In this document: piece after piece, positions 35,242-45,019 of the stretch
Position numbering within the stretch: the stretch's first letter is position 1
Layout: each line of letters opens with the position of its first letter
DNA from: Chloroflexota bacterium
GTDB lineage: Bacteria > Chloroflexota > Dormibacteria > Dormibacterales > Dormibacteraceae
Reading direction: 5' to 3'
Assembly (NCBI GenBank): GCA_005882115.1
Contig: VBEG01000039.1
Coordinates: 40,580-104,579, forward strand
DNA: 64,000 nt
The notes under the pieces: generated by a model
The model's database searches: none
What the model saw: the letters and a program-made list of their open reading frames with translations, nothing else
What the model was told of the DNA's origin: nothing
Program-made: the position numbers and the translations under genes

Positions 35242-38139
35242 ATGCCGACTGACCAGATCACCATCCGCGGCGCGCGCGAGCACAACCTGAAGAACGTCAC
35301 GCTGTCCATCCCGCGGGACAAGCTCGTCGTCTTCACCGGCCTGTCCGGGTCTGGCAAGTCGTCGCTCGCATTCGACACGATCTACGCGGAGGGTCAGCGC
35401 CGCTACGTCGAGTCGTTGTCCGCGTACGCCCGCCAGTTCCTCGGCCAGATCGAAAAGCCGGATGTCGACATCATCGAGGGCCTTTCGCCCGCGATCTCGA
35501 TCGACCAGAAGGGAACCTCGAAGAACCCGCGGTCGACCGTGGGCACCGTGACCGAGGTCTACGACTACCTCCGCCTGCTGTACGCGCGCGTGGGACACCC
35601 CCACTGTCCCGTCTGCGGCCGCGAGGTGCGCCGCCAGACCGTGGAGCAGATGGCGGACCACGTCGAGAAGCTGCCGAAGGGGATGCGCGTGATGGTGCTG
35701 GGTCCTGTGGTCAAAGGCCGCAAGGGCGAGTACCGGTCGTTGATCGACGACGTTCGCAAATCGGGCTTCGTCCGCGTCCGGGTCGACGGCAGCCTCTACG
35801 AGATCGGCGAGCAGATACCGATGGACAAGAACAAGAAGCACGACATCCAGGTCGTGGTCGACCGCATCGTTGTCGGGCCCGAGCAGCGGACGCGGTTGGT
35901 CGACTCGATCGAGACCGCGGCGAGGCTGGGCGGCGGCGCGGTGATCATCGTCCCCAACCAAGGTGACGAGATTCAGATGTCACAGGATTACGCGTGTCCG
36001 TACGACGGGACGAACGTGTCGGAGCCGGAACCGCGCAACTTCTCCTTCAACAACCCACATGGGGCGTGCCCGGTGTGCACCGGACTCGGCTCGCAATTAG
36101 TGGTCGATGGAGACCTGGTCGTACCGGATCAATCGTTGTCGCTCCGCGAGGGTGCGATCGCGGCGTGGAGCAAGTCCCAGTTCTTCTATCCCGAGCTGCT
36201 CGAGTCGGTCAGCAAATACTTCGGCATCGATATGGACAAGGCGTGGTCGAAGCTGCCGAAGCAGCAGCGTGACATGCTCCTGAACGGAACCGGCGAAAAG
36301 AAGATCCGGTTCGGATACAAGAACCAGTACGGCCACTCGCGCTGGTACGAGGCGCCGTTCGAGGGCGTGGTCGCCAACTTGCAGCGGCGCTACGAGGAGA
36401 CCCAGTCCGAGTACCTGAAGGCCGAGCTCGAGCGCTACATGGCGGACAAGCCCTGCCCGGCTTGCAAGGGGCAGAGGCTCAAGCCGGAATCGCTCGCGGT
36501 GACCGTGGCAGGCCGCAACATCGCGGATGTCTCAGCTTTGTCGATCAGCACGTCGATCGCGTTCTTCGACAACCTCGAGCTGACCGAGCGAGAGCAGCTG
36601 ATCGCGCGTCAGATCATGAAGGAGATCCGCGAGCGGCTCCAGTTCATGATCGACGTCGGCCTCGACTACCTGACCATCGAGCGCGCGTCGAACACGTTGA
36701 GCGGAGGCGAGTCGCAGCGCATCCGCCTGGCGACGCAGATCGGCTCGAAGCTGATGGGTGTGCTCTACATCCTGGACGAGCCGTCGATCGGCCTTCACCA
36801 GAGGGACAACAGGCGCCTGATCAACACGCTGCTCGGCCTGCGTGACCTGGGCAACACCCTGATCGTCGTCGAGCACGACGAGGAGACGATTCGCTCGGCG
36901 GACTACATGGTCGACATCGGGCCGGCGGCGGGCGAGCATGGGGGAGAGATCGTGGCGGCCGGTCCCGTGGAGAAGGTACTGCGCGACCCGCACTCGATCA
37001 CGGCCGCATACCTACGCGGCGACCGCATGATCCCGGTCCCCCGGCAGCGGCGCAAGGGCAACGGCAAGAACCTCGTCATCCGCGGTGCCCAGGCCAACAA
37101 TCTCAAGGACATCGACGTCGCCATCCCGCTCGGCACCTTTGTCGCGGTGTCGGGCGTGAGCGGTTCGGGCAAGTCGTCGCTCGTGACCGACATCCTCAGC
37201 CGGAAGGTCGCCCAGCACTTCTACCGCGCCAAGGAGCGGCCCGGACCCCATCGAGCCGTCGAGGGCCTCGACCACCTGGACAAGGCGATCGACATCGACC
37301 AGTCACCCATCGGGCGCACGCCGCGCAGCAACCCCGCGACCTACACCGGGATGTTCACGCACATCCGCGACCTGTTCGCGAGCATGCCGGAGGCGAAGAT
37401 GCGTGGCTACAAGCCGGGGCGGTTCAGCTTCAACGTCAAGGGCGGCCGCTGCGAGGCGTGCCAGGGCGACGGGATCATCCAGATCGAGATGCAGTTCCTG
37501 CCCGACGTGTACGTGCCCTGCGAGGTATGCCACGGCACGCGCTACTCGCGCGAGGTGCAGGAGGTCAAGTTCCGGAGCCATTCGATCTCCGACGTATTGG
37601 AGATGACGGTCGATGAGGCGCTCGACGTCTTCGAGAACGTGCCCACGATCAAGACCAAGTTGAGGACGCTGCACGACGTCGGGCTTGGCTACATTCGCCT
37701 GGGGCAACCGGCCACGCAGCTCTCGGGTGGTGAGGCGCAGCGGGTGAAGCTCTCGGCGGAGCTTTCGCGCCGCGACACGGGCCGCACGCTGTACCTCCTC
37801 GACGAGCCGACGACCGGCCTTCACTACGTGGACGTCGAGCGGCTGCTGGCGGTGCTGCACCGGCTGGTGGAGCACGGCAACACCGTCGTCGTGATCGAGC
37901 ACAACCTCGACGTGCTGAAGACTGCGGACTGGGTGATCGACCTCGGGCCCGAGGGCGGCGAGAAGGGTGGCTACGTGATCGCCGAGGGCACGCCCGAACA
38001 GCTGACGGGGAACCGCGATTCGGCGACCGGCCAGTACCTGCGCGAACCGCTGGCGAAAGCAGCGAAGGCCAGAAAGTCCGGGGTCTCGGCGAACGGCGCC
38101 CCGCGCTCGCGGCGCGCGCGCGTCGCCGTCGGCGGATAA
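35242..38139 (+). CDS. uvrA: Excinuclease ABC subunit A
   Basis: 965 aa, slightly longer than usual because of a basic C-terminal tail. Two ABC ATPase modules: Walker [16 protein letters not shown] and [15 protein letters not shown], signatures [16 protein letters not shown] and [15 protein letters not shown]. Zinc-binding Cys pairs are at [15 protein letters not shown], and CEACQGDG with CEVCHG. It scans DNA for lesions with UvrB. A hairpin follows the stop. Confidence 0.98.
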   Translation: MPTDQITIRGAREHNLKNVTLSIPRDKLVVFTGLSGSGKSSLAFDTIYAEGQRRYVESLSAYARQFLGQIEKPDVDIIEGLSPAISIDQKGTSKNPRSTVGTVTEVYDYLRLLYARVGHPHCPVCGREVRRQTVEQMADHVEKLPKGMRVMVLGPVVKGRKGEYRSLIDDVRKSGFVRVRVDGSLYEIGEQIPMDKNKKHDIQVVVDRIVVGPEQRTRLVDSIETAARLGGGAVIIVPNQGDEIQMSQDYACPYDGTNVSEPEPRNFSFNNPHGACPVCTGLGSQLVVDGDLVVPDQSLSLREGAIAAWSKSQFFYPELLESVSKYFGIDMDKAWSKLPKQQRDMLLNGTGEKKIRFGYKNQYGHSRWYEAPFEGVVANLQRRYEETQSEYLKAELERYMADKPCPACKGQRLKPESLAVTVAGRNIADVSALSISTSIAFFDNLELTEREQLIARQIMKEIRERLQFMIDVGLDYLTIERASNTLSGGESQRIRLATQIGSKLMGVLYILDEPSIGLHQRDNRRLINTLLGLRDLGNTLIVVEHDEETIRSADYMVDIGPAAGEHGGEIVAAGPVEKVLRDPHSITAAYLRGDRMIPVPRQRRKGNGKNLVIRGAQANNLKDIDVAIPLGTFVAVSGVSGSGKSSLVTDILSRKVAQHFYRAKERPGPHRAVEGLDHLDKAIDIDQSPIGRTPRSNPATYTGMFTHIRDLFASMPEAKMRGYKPGRFSFNVKGGRCEACQGDGIIQIEMQFLPDVYVPCEVCHGTRYSREVQEVKFRSHSISDVLEMTVDEALDVFENVPTIKTKLRTLHDVGLGYIRLGQPATQLSGGEAQRVKLSAELSRRDTGRTLYLLDEPTTGLHYVDVERLLAVLHRLVEHGNTVVVIEHNLDVLKTADWVIDLGPEGGEKGGYVIAEGTPEQLTGNRDSATGQYLREPLAKAAKARKSGVSANGAPRSRRARVAVGG

Positions 38140-38140
38140 A

Positions 38141-38178
38141 CCCCACGAAGTCAGAGTCTTCGACTGGACTTCGCGGGG
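38141..38178 (+). terminator. Hairpin after uvrA
   Basis: CCCCACGAAGTC (38141-38152) pairs with GACTTCGCGGGG (38167-38178), a 12-bp stem with one A-C mismatch. The inner part AGTC-TTC-GACT can extend it. It starts two bases after the stop codon. There is no T-run, so it would be an atypical terminator or an mRNA end stabiliser. Confidence 0.5.
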
Positions 38179-38231
38179 ACCCCAAGCAAGAGCAACCCGA
38201 CTCGCCGGCCACGCACGGTTACGGCGCGCTT

Positions 38232-39431
38232 ATGCGCGTCGAGGGCTTCCCGCGTCTTGTAGTAAGCCTCTTCCTCGGCCGCATCGCGAGCCAGATGTTG
38301 ACCGTCGCTTTTGTCCTGTTCGTCCTGGCGCGATACCAGTCTCCGCAGCTGGCCGGCGCCGCAACCTTCCTGCTGATCTTCCCCGGACTGCTTCTCTCGC
38401 CCATCGCGGGCGCCTTGCTCGACCGCTACGGAAAGGCTCGTCTGATCACTGTGGACTACATCGTCGTCGCGACAACCTTCTTCTTGATCGCGGGCCTTTC
38501 AGCCGGCCACCGCTTGCCGCCGGCGCTTCTTCTCGCGATCTGCGTGGCGGCGTCGTTGACCGGACCGTTGAGCGCGGCCGGCGCGCGCTCGATTTTCCCT
38601 ACCCTCGTCCCGGGTCATCTCTGGGAAAGAGCGAACGCCCTCGACAGCAGCAGCCACGTGCTCGCGTCGGTGATCGGCGCGCCGCTCGCGGGAGTGCTGG
38701 TCGCGTTCACCGGGCCGGAATGGGCGCTCGCCGCAACCGCCTCGCTGTTTGCACTCGCGGGTGTCGCCGTGGTCGGGGTGCGCGACCCCGGACCGAGGGA
38801 ACGTGGTGCCGGCGTACTCGAGGAGGCGTGGTCGGGTCTCCTCTATGTGCTGCGCAATCGGACGCTGGCCGGTCTCGCCCTGACGTTCTTTGCGTTTGGC
38901 GTCGGTTGGGGATGCCTCGTCATCGCGGTGCCGGTCCTGCTTCTCGGACGCCTTCATCAGGGTCCCGCAACGGTCGGTTATGTCTGGGGGGCCGTCGGAG
39001 CCGCGGGTTTTGTGTCGACTTTGATCGTGGGCCGTCTACGAACGCGCGGGCGCGAAAGGCAGCTGATGGTGGGATCGATCCTGGCGATAGCGGTGGGCAT
39101 GGCGGCTCTACCCCTTGCGAACTCGGTCGCGGTCGTCGCCGCGGCCCTGATCGTCGTGGCCCTCGTCGAAACGCCATTCGACATCGCCTTCTTGACGCTC
39201 CGACAGCGAAGGACCGACCCAGGGAGATTCGGACGGGCGTTTGCCGTTTCGGTGTCATTGAACATCGTGGGCGGTCCAGTCGGGTCGGCGATTGCCGGGC
39301 CCTTGATCGGCTGGTCGCTGAACGGGGCCCTCTGGGTGGCGATCGCGTGCACCGCGGCCGCGGCGATCTTCCCCATACTCGTCATCCCGGCAGGAGACGA
39401 GCTGCCGGCGTCAGCCGTACAGCAACACTAG
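38232..39431 (+). CDS. MFS transporter
   Basis: 399 aa, ten to twelve membrane helices. The loop GALLDRYGKARLI is the MFS motif A between helices 2 and 3. It resembles MFS_3/enterobactin-exporter-like proteins of unknown substrate. The 3' end overlaps a convergent gene by 21 bp. Confidence 0.85.
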   Translation: MRVEGFPRLVVSLFLGRIASQMLTVAFVLFVLARYQSPQLAGAATFLLIFPGLLLSPIAGALLDRYGKARLITVDYIVVATTFFLIAGLSAGHRLPPALLLAICVAASLTGPLSAAGARSIFPTLVPGHLWERANALDSSSHVLASVIGAPLAGVLVAFTGPEWALAATASLFALAGVAVVGVRDPGPRERGAGVLEEAWSGLLYVLRNRTLAGLALTFFAFGVGWGCLVIAVPVLLLGRLHQGPATVGYVWGAVGAAGFVSTLIVGRLRTRGRERQLMVGSILAIAVGMAALPLANSVAVVAAALIVVALVETPFDIAFLTLRQRRTDPGRFGRAFAVSVSLNIVGGPVGSAIAGPLIGWSLNGALWVAIACTAAAAIFPILVIPAGDELPASAVQQH

Positions 39432-39812
39432 GAGGGTAATCAGCCCGCCGATCGCGTTCAGCACCAGACCGACGATCCCGCCGATGAGCTGGCCGCGCCG
39501 GATCGCCTGGATGCCGGCGATGAAGCCGATGATCGGCAGGAAGAAGAAGATCCGGTTGAAGATCAACGGGACGGCGATGGTGACGATCCCGAGCAGCACG
39601 GCCCAGCCGGCCGCTCCGGTGAACTGTCTGATGAGTCCGGCCGTGCCGCCCATCGCCAGCGCGCTTGGGGTGACCGGCGGCGGCATGCTGCCTGGATAGC
39701 CGACGGGGGGCGGCGCCGGGTACCCCGTTGCCGGTGGCGACGGGGGAGCGTATGGAGCCGGGGTCGGAGCAGGTCCGGGTGGCGGCGGAGTCGGTCCGGA
39801 GGGATCAGACAT
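39411..39812 (-). CDS. Pro-rich membrane protein (DUF4190-like)
   Basis: 133 aa from ATG 39812. Residues 1-~55 are Pro/Ala/Tyr-rich repeats (PPPPGPAPTPAPYAPP). Two helices follow (WAVLLGIVTIAVPLIFNRIF and GGIVGLVLNAIGGLITLLVL) around the loop AGIQAIRRGQLIG. The N-terminal tail with C-terminal helix pair is common in Gram-positive small membrane proteins. Function unknown. Confidence 0.65.
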   Translation of the reverse strand: MSDPSGPTPPPPGPAPTPAPYAPPSPPATGYPAPPPVGYPGSMPPPVTPSALAMGGTAGLIRQFTGAAGWAVLLGIVTIAVPLIFNRIFFFLPIIGFIAGIQAIRRGQLIGGIVGLVLNAIGGLITLLVLLYG

Positions 39813-39954
39813 GGCGCAAATCCTAGCCGCGGGTTCGCCAAAACGATCCTGAGTATCGACGGCGCGTAAGGACGGTCCGCTTGGAAAAGCCGCCGGACGA
39901 AGAGATCTCGGTCGAAGCCGCCACCATGGCATGCCTCACGCGCGAGATTCACTT

Positions 39955-40290
39955 CTAGTGATGGAGTAGGGCGAGGCTCCCCAAGAAGAACACCGCGGCG
40001 ACCAGCACGATGACGATCAAGGCGATGAGCGCGACGTGAATGGCGCCCAACACGATGCCGACCGTGGCCATCCACATACCTTGCTCGCCGGACCGCTTGA
40101 TCTCGCCGCGGGCGATCAGGCCCGTCGCGATGGCGACGATCGCGAGCGCGCCGCCGCCCAGACCGGGAATGGCGAGGTGGCCGAAAACGGAAACCGCCCC
40201 GGCGATGAGGCTGATGATCGCCATGGTGTTGGTGCGGCCAGTCGACGTCGCGCGGCCGGCAAGCTCAGGGGTGTTCGGAATCGTGGTCAT
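39955..40290 (-). CDS. DUF4190-type membrane protein
   Basis: 111 aa from ATG 40290. MAIISLIAGAVSVFGHLAIP, then IATGLIARGEIKRSGEQGMWMATVGIVLGAI is the DUF4190 pattern (helix, GHxA-like loop, helix). Function unknown. It is divergent from uvrC with a structured 216-bp spacer. Confidence 0.7.
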   Translation of the reverse strand: MTTIPNTPELAGRATSTGRTNTMAIISLIAGAVSVFGHLAIPGLGGGALAIVAIATGLIARGEIKRSGEQGMWMATVGIVLGAIHVALIALIVIVLVAAVFFLGSLALLHH

Positions 40291-40399
40291 GGGCGCGGAC
40301 TCCTGCCCTGCAATTCGGGTTTGAGGCTGGCCCGGCGGTGGTGTCTGGCTCACTGCTGCGAGTGTACTTAATGAGGGGGAACCCAGGTTCCCTTTCATC

Positions 40400-40445
40400 G
40401 CGGCGTCGGCAAAGCCGACCCGGCCTGCGGCCGGGCAAGCGCCGC
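40400..40445. repeat. Compound palindrome that can form a three-way junction
   Basis: Two adjacent hairpins, GTCGGC-AAA-GCCGAC (40405-40419) and CCCGGCC-TGC-GGCCGGG (40419-40435), are enclosed by GCGGC (40400-40404) and GCCGC (40441-40445). The enclosing arms would close a three-way junction. It lies between divergent genes, about 45 bp before the uvrC -10 box. Confidence 0.6.
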
Positions 40446-40490
40446 TGCTCTCCTTCCTAAAGAAGGTTGGGTCTAGCGAAGAGGGCTTCC

Positions 40491-40496
40491 TAGAAT
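40491..40496 (+). promoter_or_regulatory. -10 box (TAGAAT) of uvrC
   Basis: TAGAAT, ten bases before the ATG. A possible -35 (TTGGGT at 40467-40472) lies 18 bases upstream. The predicted leader is about three bases. Confidence 0.5.
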
Positions 40497-40506
40497 CGCT
40501 ACAGGC

Positions 40507-42357
40507 ATGGCGGTAACCCTCGAAGACACGATCAAGCGACGGCTGCAAGCCGTTCCCGACAGCCCTGGCGTCTACATGTTCCGGGACAGCAAGAGCCAGG
40601 TGATCTACGTCGGCAAAGCTCTGCGCCTCCGCGACCGCCTGCGCTCCTACTTCACGCCCGGATACGCAGAGACAGCGCGGGTGTCCGAGCTGATCCGGCG
40701 CGCGACCGACTTCGAGTTCGTCACGACGGCCAACGAGGTCGAGGCCTTGGTCCTCGAGAACAACCTCATCAAGAACTACCGGCCGCGATTCAACATCCGG
40801 CTCAAGGACGACAAGAACTACCTCTATCTGAAGCTGCCGGTCACGGAGGCCTTTCCTCGCGTCCACTACTCGCGTCGGGTCCAGAATGACGGCGCGCTGT
40901 ACTTCGGTCCGTACACGTCGGCGCTGTCGCTGCGGTCGACGGTGAAATCCATCCGCCAGCTGCTGCCGTTTCGCACGTGCTCCGACGAGATTTTCAAGCA
41001 GGGCAAGGTTTGCCTCGACTTTCACATCAAGCGCTGCCCAGGACCGTGCGAGCGGCGGATCAGCTCTGACGACTACAAGGCGCGCATCAATGAGGTCGCG
41101 CTGTTCATGGAGGGCCGCTCCGACCTTCTCGTCCGCGAGCTCGAGGACAGGATGGGGTCAGCGGCAGACCGTCTGGATTTCGAGAACGCCGCGCGGTATC
41201 GCGACCAGCTGCAGTCGATCGAGCGCATCGCCGACCGCCAGAAGGTGCTGACCCGTGGGCGGGACGACCAGGACATCGTCGCCTACGCACGCAGTGGAAA
41301 CGATGTCTATGTCGAGGTCGCGTACATACGCCAGGGCAAGATGGTCGGCCACGACGGCCATGCGCTGGACGGTGCCGGCGACGCCACCGAGCCCGAGCTC
41401 CTGCGCGGCTTCATGCTGCAGTACTACTCGAGCGCGACGCACGTGCCGCGGTCGGTGATCCTGCCCGGACCGGTCGAAGAACCGGAGCTCATCAAGGGTT
41501 GGTTGAGCGAAAAGCGAGGCAGGCCCGTGGAGGTCGACGTGCCGCAGCGCGGCCGGCTGCGCGCGCTCGTCACACAGCTCGGCGAGACGGCGAAACAGGA
41601 GCTGGAGCAGATCCGGATCCAGGCCGACTACGACCGCAGCCGCACCGAGCCGATGCTTGCCGCTCTCGCAGAGGCGCTCGACCTGGAGAGCCCGCCCAAG
41701 CGCATCGAGTGCTATGACATCTCGAACATCCAGGGCGACTCCGCAGTCGGTTCGATGGTCGTGTTCGAGGACGGCCGGCCGCGCAACGACCACTACCGGC
41801 ATTTCCGGATCAAGTTCGCGGCGGGCCCGAACGACTTCGCGATGCTGCAGGAGGTGCTCCGCCGCAGGCTCGAGCGCCTCGAGTCCGCGCAGCGGCGCGA
41901 GGAGGTGGAGAGCATCGGCGATCGGTCGTTCACCAGTCGCCCGGACCTGATCCTCATCGACGGTGGGAAGGGCCAGCTCAGCGCCGCGCTGGAGGTCACG
42001 GAGGCGGCCGGCTACGCGGACATTCCGACCTTCGCGCTGGCCAAGGAACGCGAGGAGATCTTCGCGCCAGGGCGCGCGGAGCCGATCGTCCAGGAGCGCA
42101 ACTCTCCTGGCATGTTTTTGGTTCAGCGCATCCGCGATGAGGCGCACCGCTTCGCGATCACGCATCACCGCAAGGTCCGCGCCCGCAAAGCCCTCACGTC
42201 CCCGCTCGATTCGGTGGAGGGGATCGGCCCCGCTCGTAAGCGGGCGCTCCTGCGACACTTCGGCTCGGTGCAGGCGATCCGAGAGGCGCCGGTCGGCGAG
42301 ATCGTCAAGCTCGGCATCCCGGAACGCCTGGCAGCACGCTTGAAGGAAACCCTTTGA
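40507..42357 (+). CDS. uvrC: Excinuclease ABC subunit C
   Basis: 616 aa. Makes both incisions in nucleotide excision repair. The N-terminal GIY-YIG domain is GVYMFRDSKSQVIYVGKALR. A UVR motif that binds UvrB is RLDFENAARYRDQL. The C-terminal RNase H-like nuclease has ECYDISNIQGDSAVGSMVVF. Paired helix-hairpin-helix motifs close the protein (SVEGIGPARKRALLRHFGS). The stop overlaps the TTG start of a rapZ-like gene, the order seen in many Gram-positives. Confidence 0.98.
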   Translation: MAVTLEDTIKRRLQAVPDSPGVYMFRDSKSQVIYVGKALRLRDRLRSYFTPGYAETARVSELIRRATDFEFVTTANEVEALVLENNLIKNYRPRFNIRLKDDKNYLYLKLPVTEAFPRVHYSRRVQNDGALYFGPYTSALSLRSTVKSIRQLLPFRTCSDEIFKQGKVCLDFHIKRCPGPCERRISSDDYKARINEVALFMEGRSDLLVRELEDRMGSAADRLDFENAARYRDQLQSIERIADRQKVLTRGRDDQDIVAYARSGNDVYVEVAYIRQGKMVGHDGHALDGAGDATEPELLRGFMLQYYSSATHVPRSVILPGPVEEPELIKGWLSEKRGRPVEVDVPQRGRLRALVTQLGETAKQELEQIRIQADYDRSRTEPMLAALAEALDLESPPKRIECYDISNIQGDSAVGSMVVFEDGRPRNDHYRHFRIKFAAGPNDFAMLQEVLRRRLERLESAQRREEVESIGDRSFTSRPDLILIDGGKGQLSAALEVTEAAGYADIPTFALAKEREEIFAPGRAEPIVQERNSPGMFLVQRIRDEAHRFAITHHRKVRARKALTSPLDSVEGIGPARKRALLRHFGSVQAIREAPVGEIVKLGIPERLAARLKETL

Positions 42358-43031
42358 GCCTGGTCATTGTCGGAGCAGCTAGCGCGGGCCGCATGGAGGA
42401 AGCCGTGGCCGCGTTCGAGGCCGCGGGTTTCCGGCGGATTCAAGAGCTCGATGGCGCCGGCGACGCCGACCTCGTGCTCGGTGTCTGCGGCGGCGGCGCC
42501 GAGCTGCTTCGCGAGGCCGACCGACGCGGGATCAACTACTGGCTCGTTCACGACGGCGAGGACGATCGCCACGAGGGCGGCACGTTCCAGCGGGCGCATC
42601 ACCGAATCGACGCCGCGCGGCGGCGCTCGGAGCTCGCGCAGCACCTGCGAAGTCGCGAGCGGCCGCTCGTCACGTGCCTGGCGTTTGGCTACAAGAACGG
42701 CGCGCCCGCGGACGCGGCGCTGGTGTTCGACGCCAGGTTTCTGGACAACCCGTACTGGGAGCTAGAGCTGCGCGACCTCTCGGGGCGCGATCCGGCGGTG
42801 GCGGAGTTTGTCCTGAAGCAGCCTGCCGCCGCGCACTTTCTCGATGACGTGCAGAGGATGGTCAGCGACCTCGTCCCGCTCTACGAAGAGAAAGGGATGA
42901 AGCACGTCGTCGTTGCCTTCGGGTGCAGCGGCGGCCGTCACCGATCCGTCGCGCTGGCGGCCGAGCTGGCGCGCCGGCTTCGCGAGCAGGAAGGCATCGA
43001 CGTCGACTTCGTGACCCGCGACATAGATTGA
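42354..43031 (+). CDS. RapZ/YvcJ-like protein with a degenerate P-loop
   Basis: 225 aa, ~60 shorter than RapZ. The C-terminal half is clearly RapZ: FGYKNGAPADAALVFDARFL, NPYWELELRDLSG and FGCSGGRHRSVALAAEL, the part that binds RNA or metabolites in E. coli. The N-terminal half aligns in outline, but the nucleotide motif GxSGAGKS reads GAASAGRM, so the Lys and Ser needed for ATP/GTP binding are gone. I infer a non-hydrolysing regulator. The usual neighbour yvcK is absent, and whiA lies 8.7 kb away. Confidence 0.85.
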   Translation: MSLVIVGAASAGRMEEAVAAFEAAGFRRIQELDGAGDADLVLGVCGGGAELLREADRRGINYWLVHDGEDDRHEGGTFQRAHHRIDAARRRSELAQHLRSRERPLVTCLAFGYKNGAPADAALVFDARFLDNPYWELELRDLSGRDPAVAEFVLKQPAAAHFLDDVQRMVSDLVPLYEEKGMKHVVVAFGCSGGRHRSVALAAELARRLREQEGIDVDFVTRDID

Positions 43032-43044
43032 GACATAGATTGAA

Positions 43045-43986
43045 TTGACGCGAGCGTTGGTCATCGGTGGGGCCGGGTTCGTCGGTGTCGCGGCGTGCAA
43101 GGAGCTGATGCGGCGAGGGGTGGAGACGATCGCCGCTGGGCGCAAAGAACGGCCGTACGGCACCTTCACGAGCTACATCGCTTTTGACCGAGGAGACGAA
43201 CAGCAGCTTGCCGCCGCGCTCACCAGGACCGAGCCCGACGTGGTGCTCGACCTCGCGTGCTTTCAACCCAGCGACATCGCCGCCGTCGCTCGCCGCTTCG
43301 GTGGCCGGCGCTACGTCTTTGTCTCGACCGGTGTGTATCCATCACTACACGGCAAGCAGGCGCGCGAAGAAGACTTCGTGCCTCTGGACGGCGATCCGCC
43401 GGAGGCGTTGGACTACCTGGACGGCAAGCGATGGTGCGAGACGGTTCTCTCGCGCCAGACCGATCTGCCCTGGACGATCATCCGCCCGCCGGCCGTGTTC
43501 GGACCGGCCGACCACACGTTGCGAATCGCCGCCTACATCCAGCGCGTCGCCGACGGGGGGCCTCTGCTCGTGCCGGCGGAGACATACGAACGCCGCGCCA
43601 ACGTGGCGTGGGTCAAGGACATCGGGTTCGCGTGCGCACTCGCCTGCGACCTGCGGAAGGACACGGTGGGCAAGGCGTACAACGTGGCGTTCGAGGACGT
43701 CAGCCTGCGCGCCCTCATCGAAGGCATCGCGCGCGCCCTCGGTATGCCGGCGCGGCTGCATTCCATGCCGTTTGACGACCTGCCCGAGGGCGCAAGTCCG
43801 TACGGCCCGGATCCGCGCCGGCACTCCGGCTACGTCATCGAGCGCGCACGCAGGGAGCTTGGCTTCGAGCCGTCGGCCCTCGAGGACGCTTTGGCCGAGA
43901 CGTTGGCCTGGTACCGGGTAGCCAAACCATCGCATCCGGGATACGCGAACCGTCCGCAGGAGCTCGCGATTGCCGGAAGCCACTGA
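43045..43986 (+). CDS. NAD-dependent epimerase/dehydratase family protein
   Basis: 313 aa, TTG start. Extended SDR fold: ALVIGGAGFVGVAACKEL at the N-terminus (GxxGxxG), VFVSTGVYPS, a YLDGK segment as YxxxK, and WTIIRPPAVFGPADH. Substrate not predictable; nucleotide-sugar or isoflavone-reductase-like members share the pattern. It overlaps the next gene by 17 bases. Confidence 0.85.
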   Translation: MTRALVIGGAGFVGVAACKELMRRGVETIAAGRKERPYGTFTSYIAFDRGDEQQLAAALTRTEPDVVLDLACFQPSDIAAVARRFGGRRYVFVSTGVYPSLHGKQAREEDFVPLDGDPPEALDYLDGKRWCETVLSRQTDLPWTIIRPPAVFGPADHTLRIAAYIQRVADGGPLLVPAETYERRANVAWVKDIGFACALACDLRKDTVGKAYNVAFEDVSLRALIEGIARALGMPARLHSMPFDDLPEGASPYGPDPRRHSGYVIERARRELGFEPSALEDALAETLAWYRVAKPSHPGYANRPQELAIAGSH

Positions 43987-45019
43987 AACGCTCGCCAAAC
44001 GGCTGAGGCGGCAGGCGGTGTGGTGCGCGGAGCTCGACTCGCCGCTGTACGCGTCGCTTCTCGAATCCGCGGCCGACGACCTCGGGCTCGAAGGACCGGT
44101 ATGGGCCGTGTTGGAGGGATTCCAGGAGGAGCCTGGGAGCGCCGCGCTCGCCCTGCGGCTCATGGGCGCGGTTCACCGCCTGGTCCTCGACGACACTCTC
44201 TCGGACCTTGCGGCCCATTACCCGTCGACGGGCGGTGACGGCGATCCGTCGACCGCATGGCCTGTCTTCAGGCAGGCGCTGATCGATCACCGGTCCGAAA
44301 TCCGCGCTCTCCTCGGCACCGGCTGTCAGACGAACGAGGTCGGACGGAGCGCCGCGCTCGTCGGCGGATTCCTGGAGGTCGCGCACCGCACGGGCCTACC
44401 TCTATGCATCCTCGAGATCGGAGCCAGCGCCGGGCTGAACCTCCTTTGGGACCGCTACCGCTACGAGTCGGCGGAGGGCGCCTGGGGCGATGAGGCTTCG
44501 CCCGTGCGGTTCACACATTCCTACGTCATCCCGCCGCCGTTGAACCGCCAGGCAACCGTGATCAAGCGCATGGGTTGCGACCTGCACCCAATCGACCCGG
44601 CCTCGGACGCCGGGTCGCTCGCACTGCGCTCGTTCATCTGGGCGGACCAGCTGGGCCGCCTCGCGTTGCTCGACGGGGCGATCGAGATCGCGCGTGAGAT
44701 GCCCGCTGTCGTGGAGCAGGCGGACGCCGCCGATTTCTTGCAGCGTGAGCTGGCGAGGCAGGTTCCTGACGTGGCGACCGTGGTCTTCCATTCCGTGTTT
44801 ATGCAGTACGTGGACGAGGCCGGGCGGCGGCGCATCGAGGCTGTCATCTCAGAGGCGCGACGGAGCGCCAGCCGCGATTCGCCGATCTTTCACCTCCGTC
44901 TGGAACCGGGCATGACCGGCGAAGCCAGGTTCGAGATCCGGCTGGACGAGGAGCTTCTCGGCACAAGCCTCGCGCACGGGACCGGCGTGCGCTGGGTCGT
45001 AGACTCCAGTGCACTGTGA
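43970..45019 (+). CDS. DUF2332 family protein
   Basis: 349 aa, TTG start inside the previous gene. The family signature runs CILEIGASAGLNLLWDRY in the middle, which resembles a SAM-dependent methyltransferase glycine loop, with VVFHSVFMQYVDEAGRRRI later. Methyltransferase-like activity is suggested by the family fold but has not been established to my knowledge. It overlaps the next gene by four bases. Confidence 0.85.
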   Translation: MPEATETLAKRLRRQAVWCAELDSPLYASLLESAADDLGLEGPVWAVLEGFQEEPGSAALALRLMGAVHRLVLDDTLSDLAAHYPSTGGDGDPSTAWPVFRQALIDHRSEIRALLGTGCQTNEVGRSAALVGGFLEVAHRTGLPLCILEIGASAGLNLLWDRYRYESAEGAWGDEASPVRFTHSYVIPPPLNRQATVIKRMGCDLHPIDPASDAGSLALRSFIWADQLGRLALLDGAIEIAREMPAVVEQADAADFLQRELARQVPDVATVVFHSVFMQYVDEAGRRRIEAVISEARRSASRDSPIFHLRLEPGMTGEARFEIRLDEELLGTSLAHGTGVRWVVDSSAL

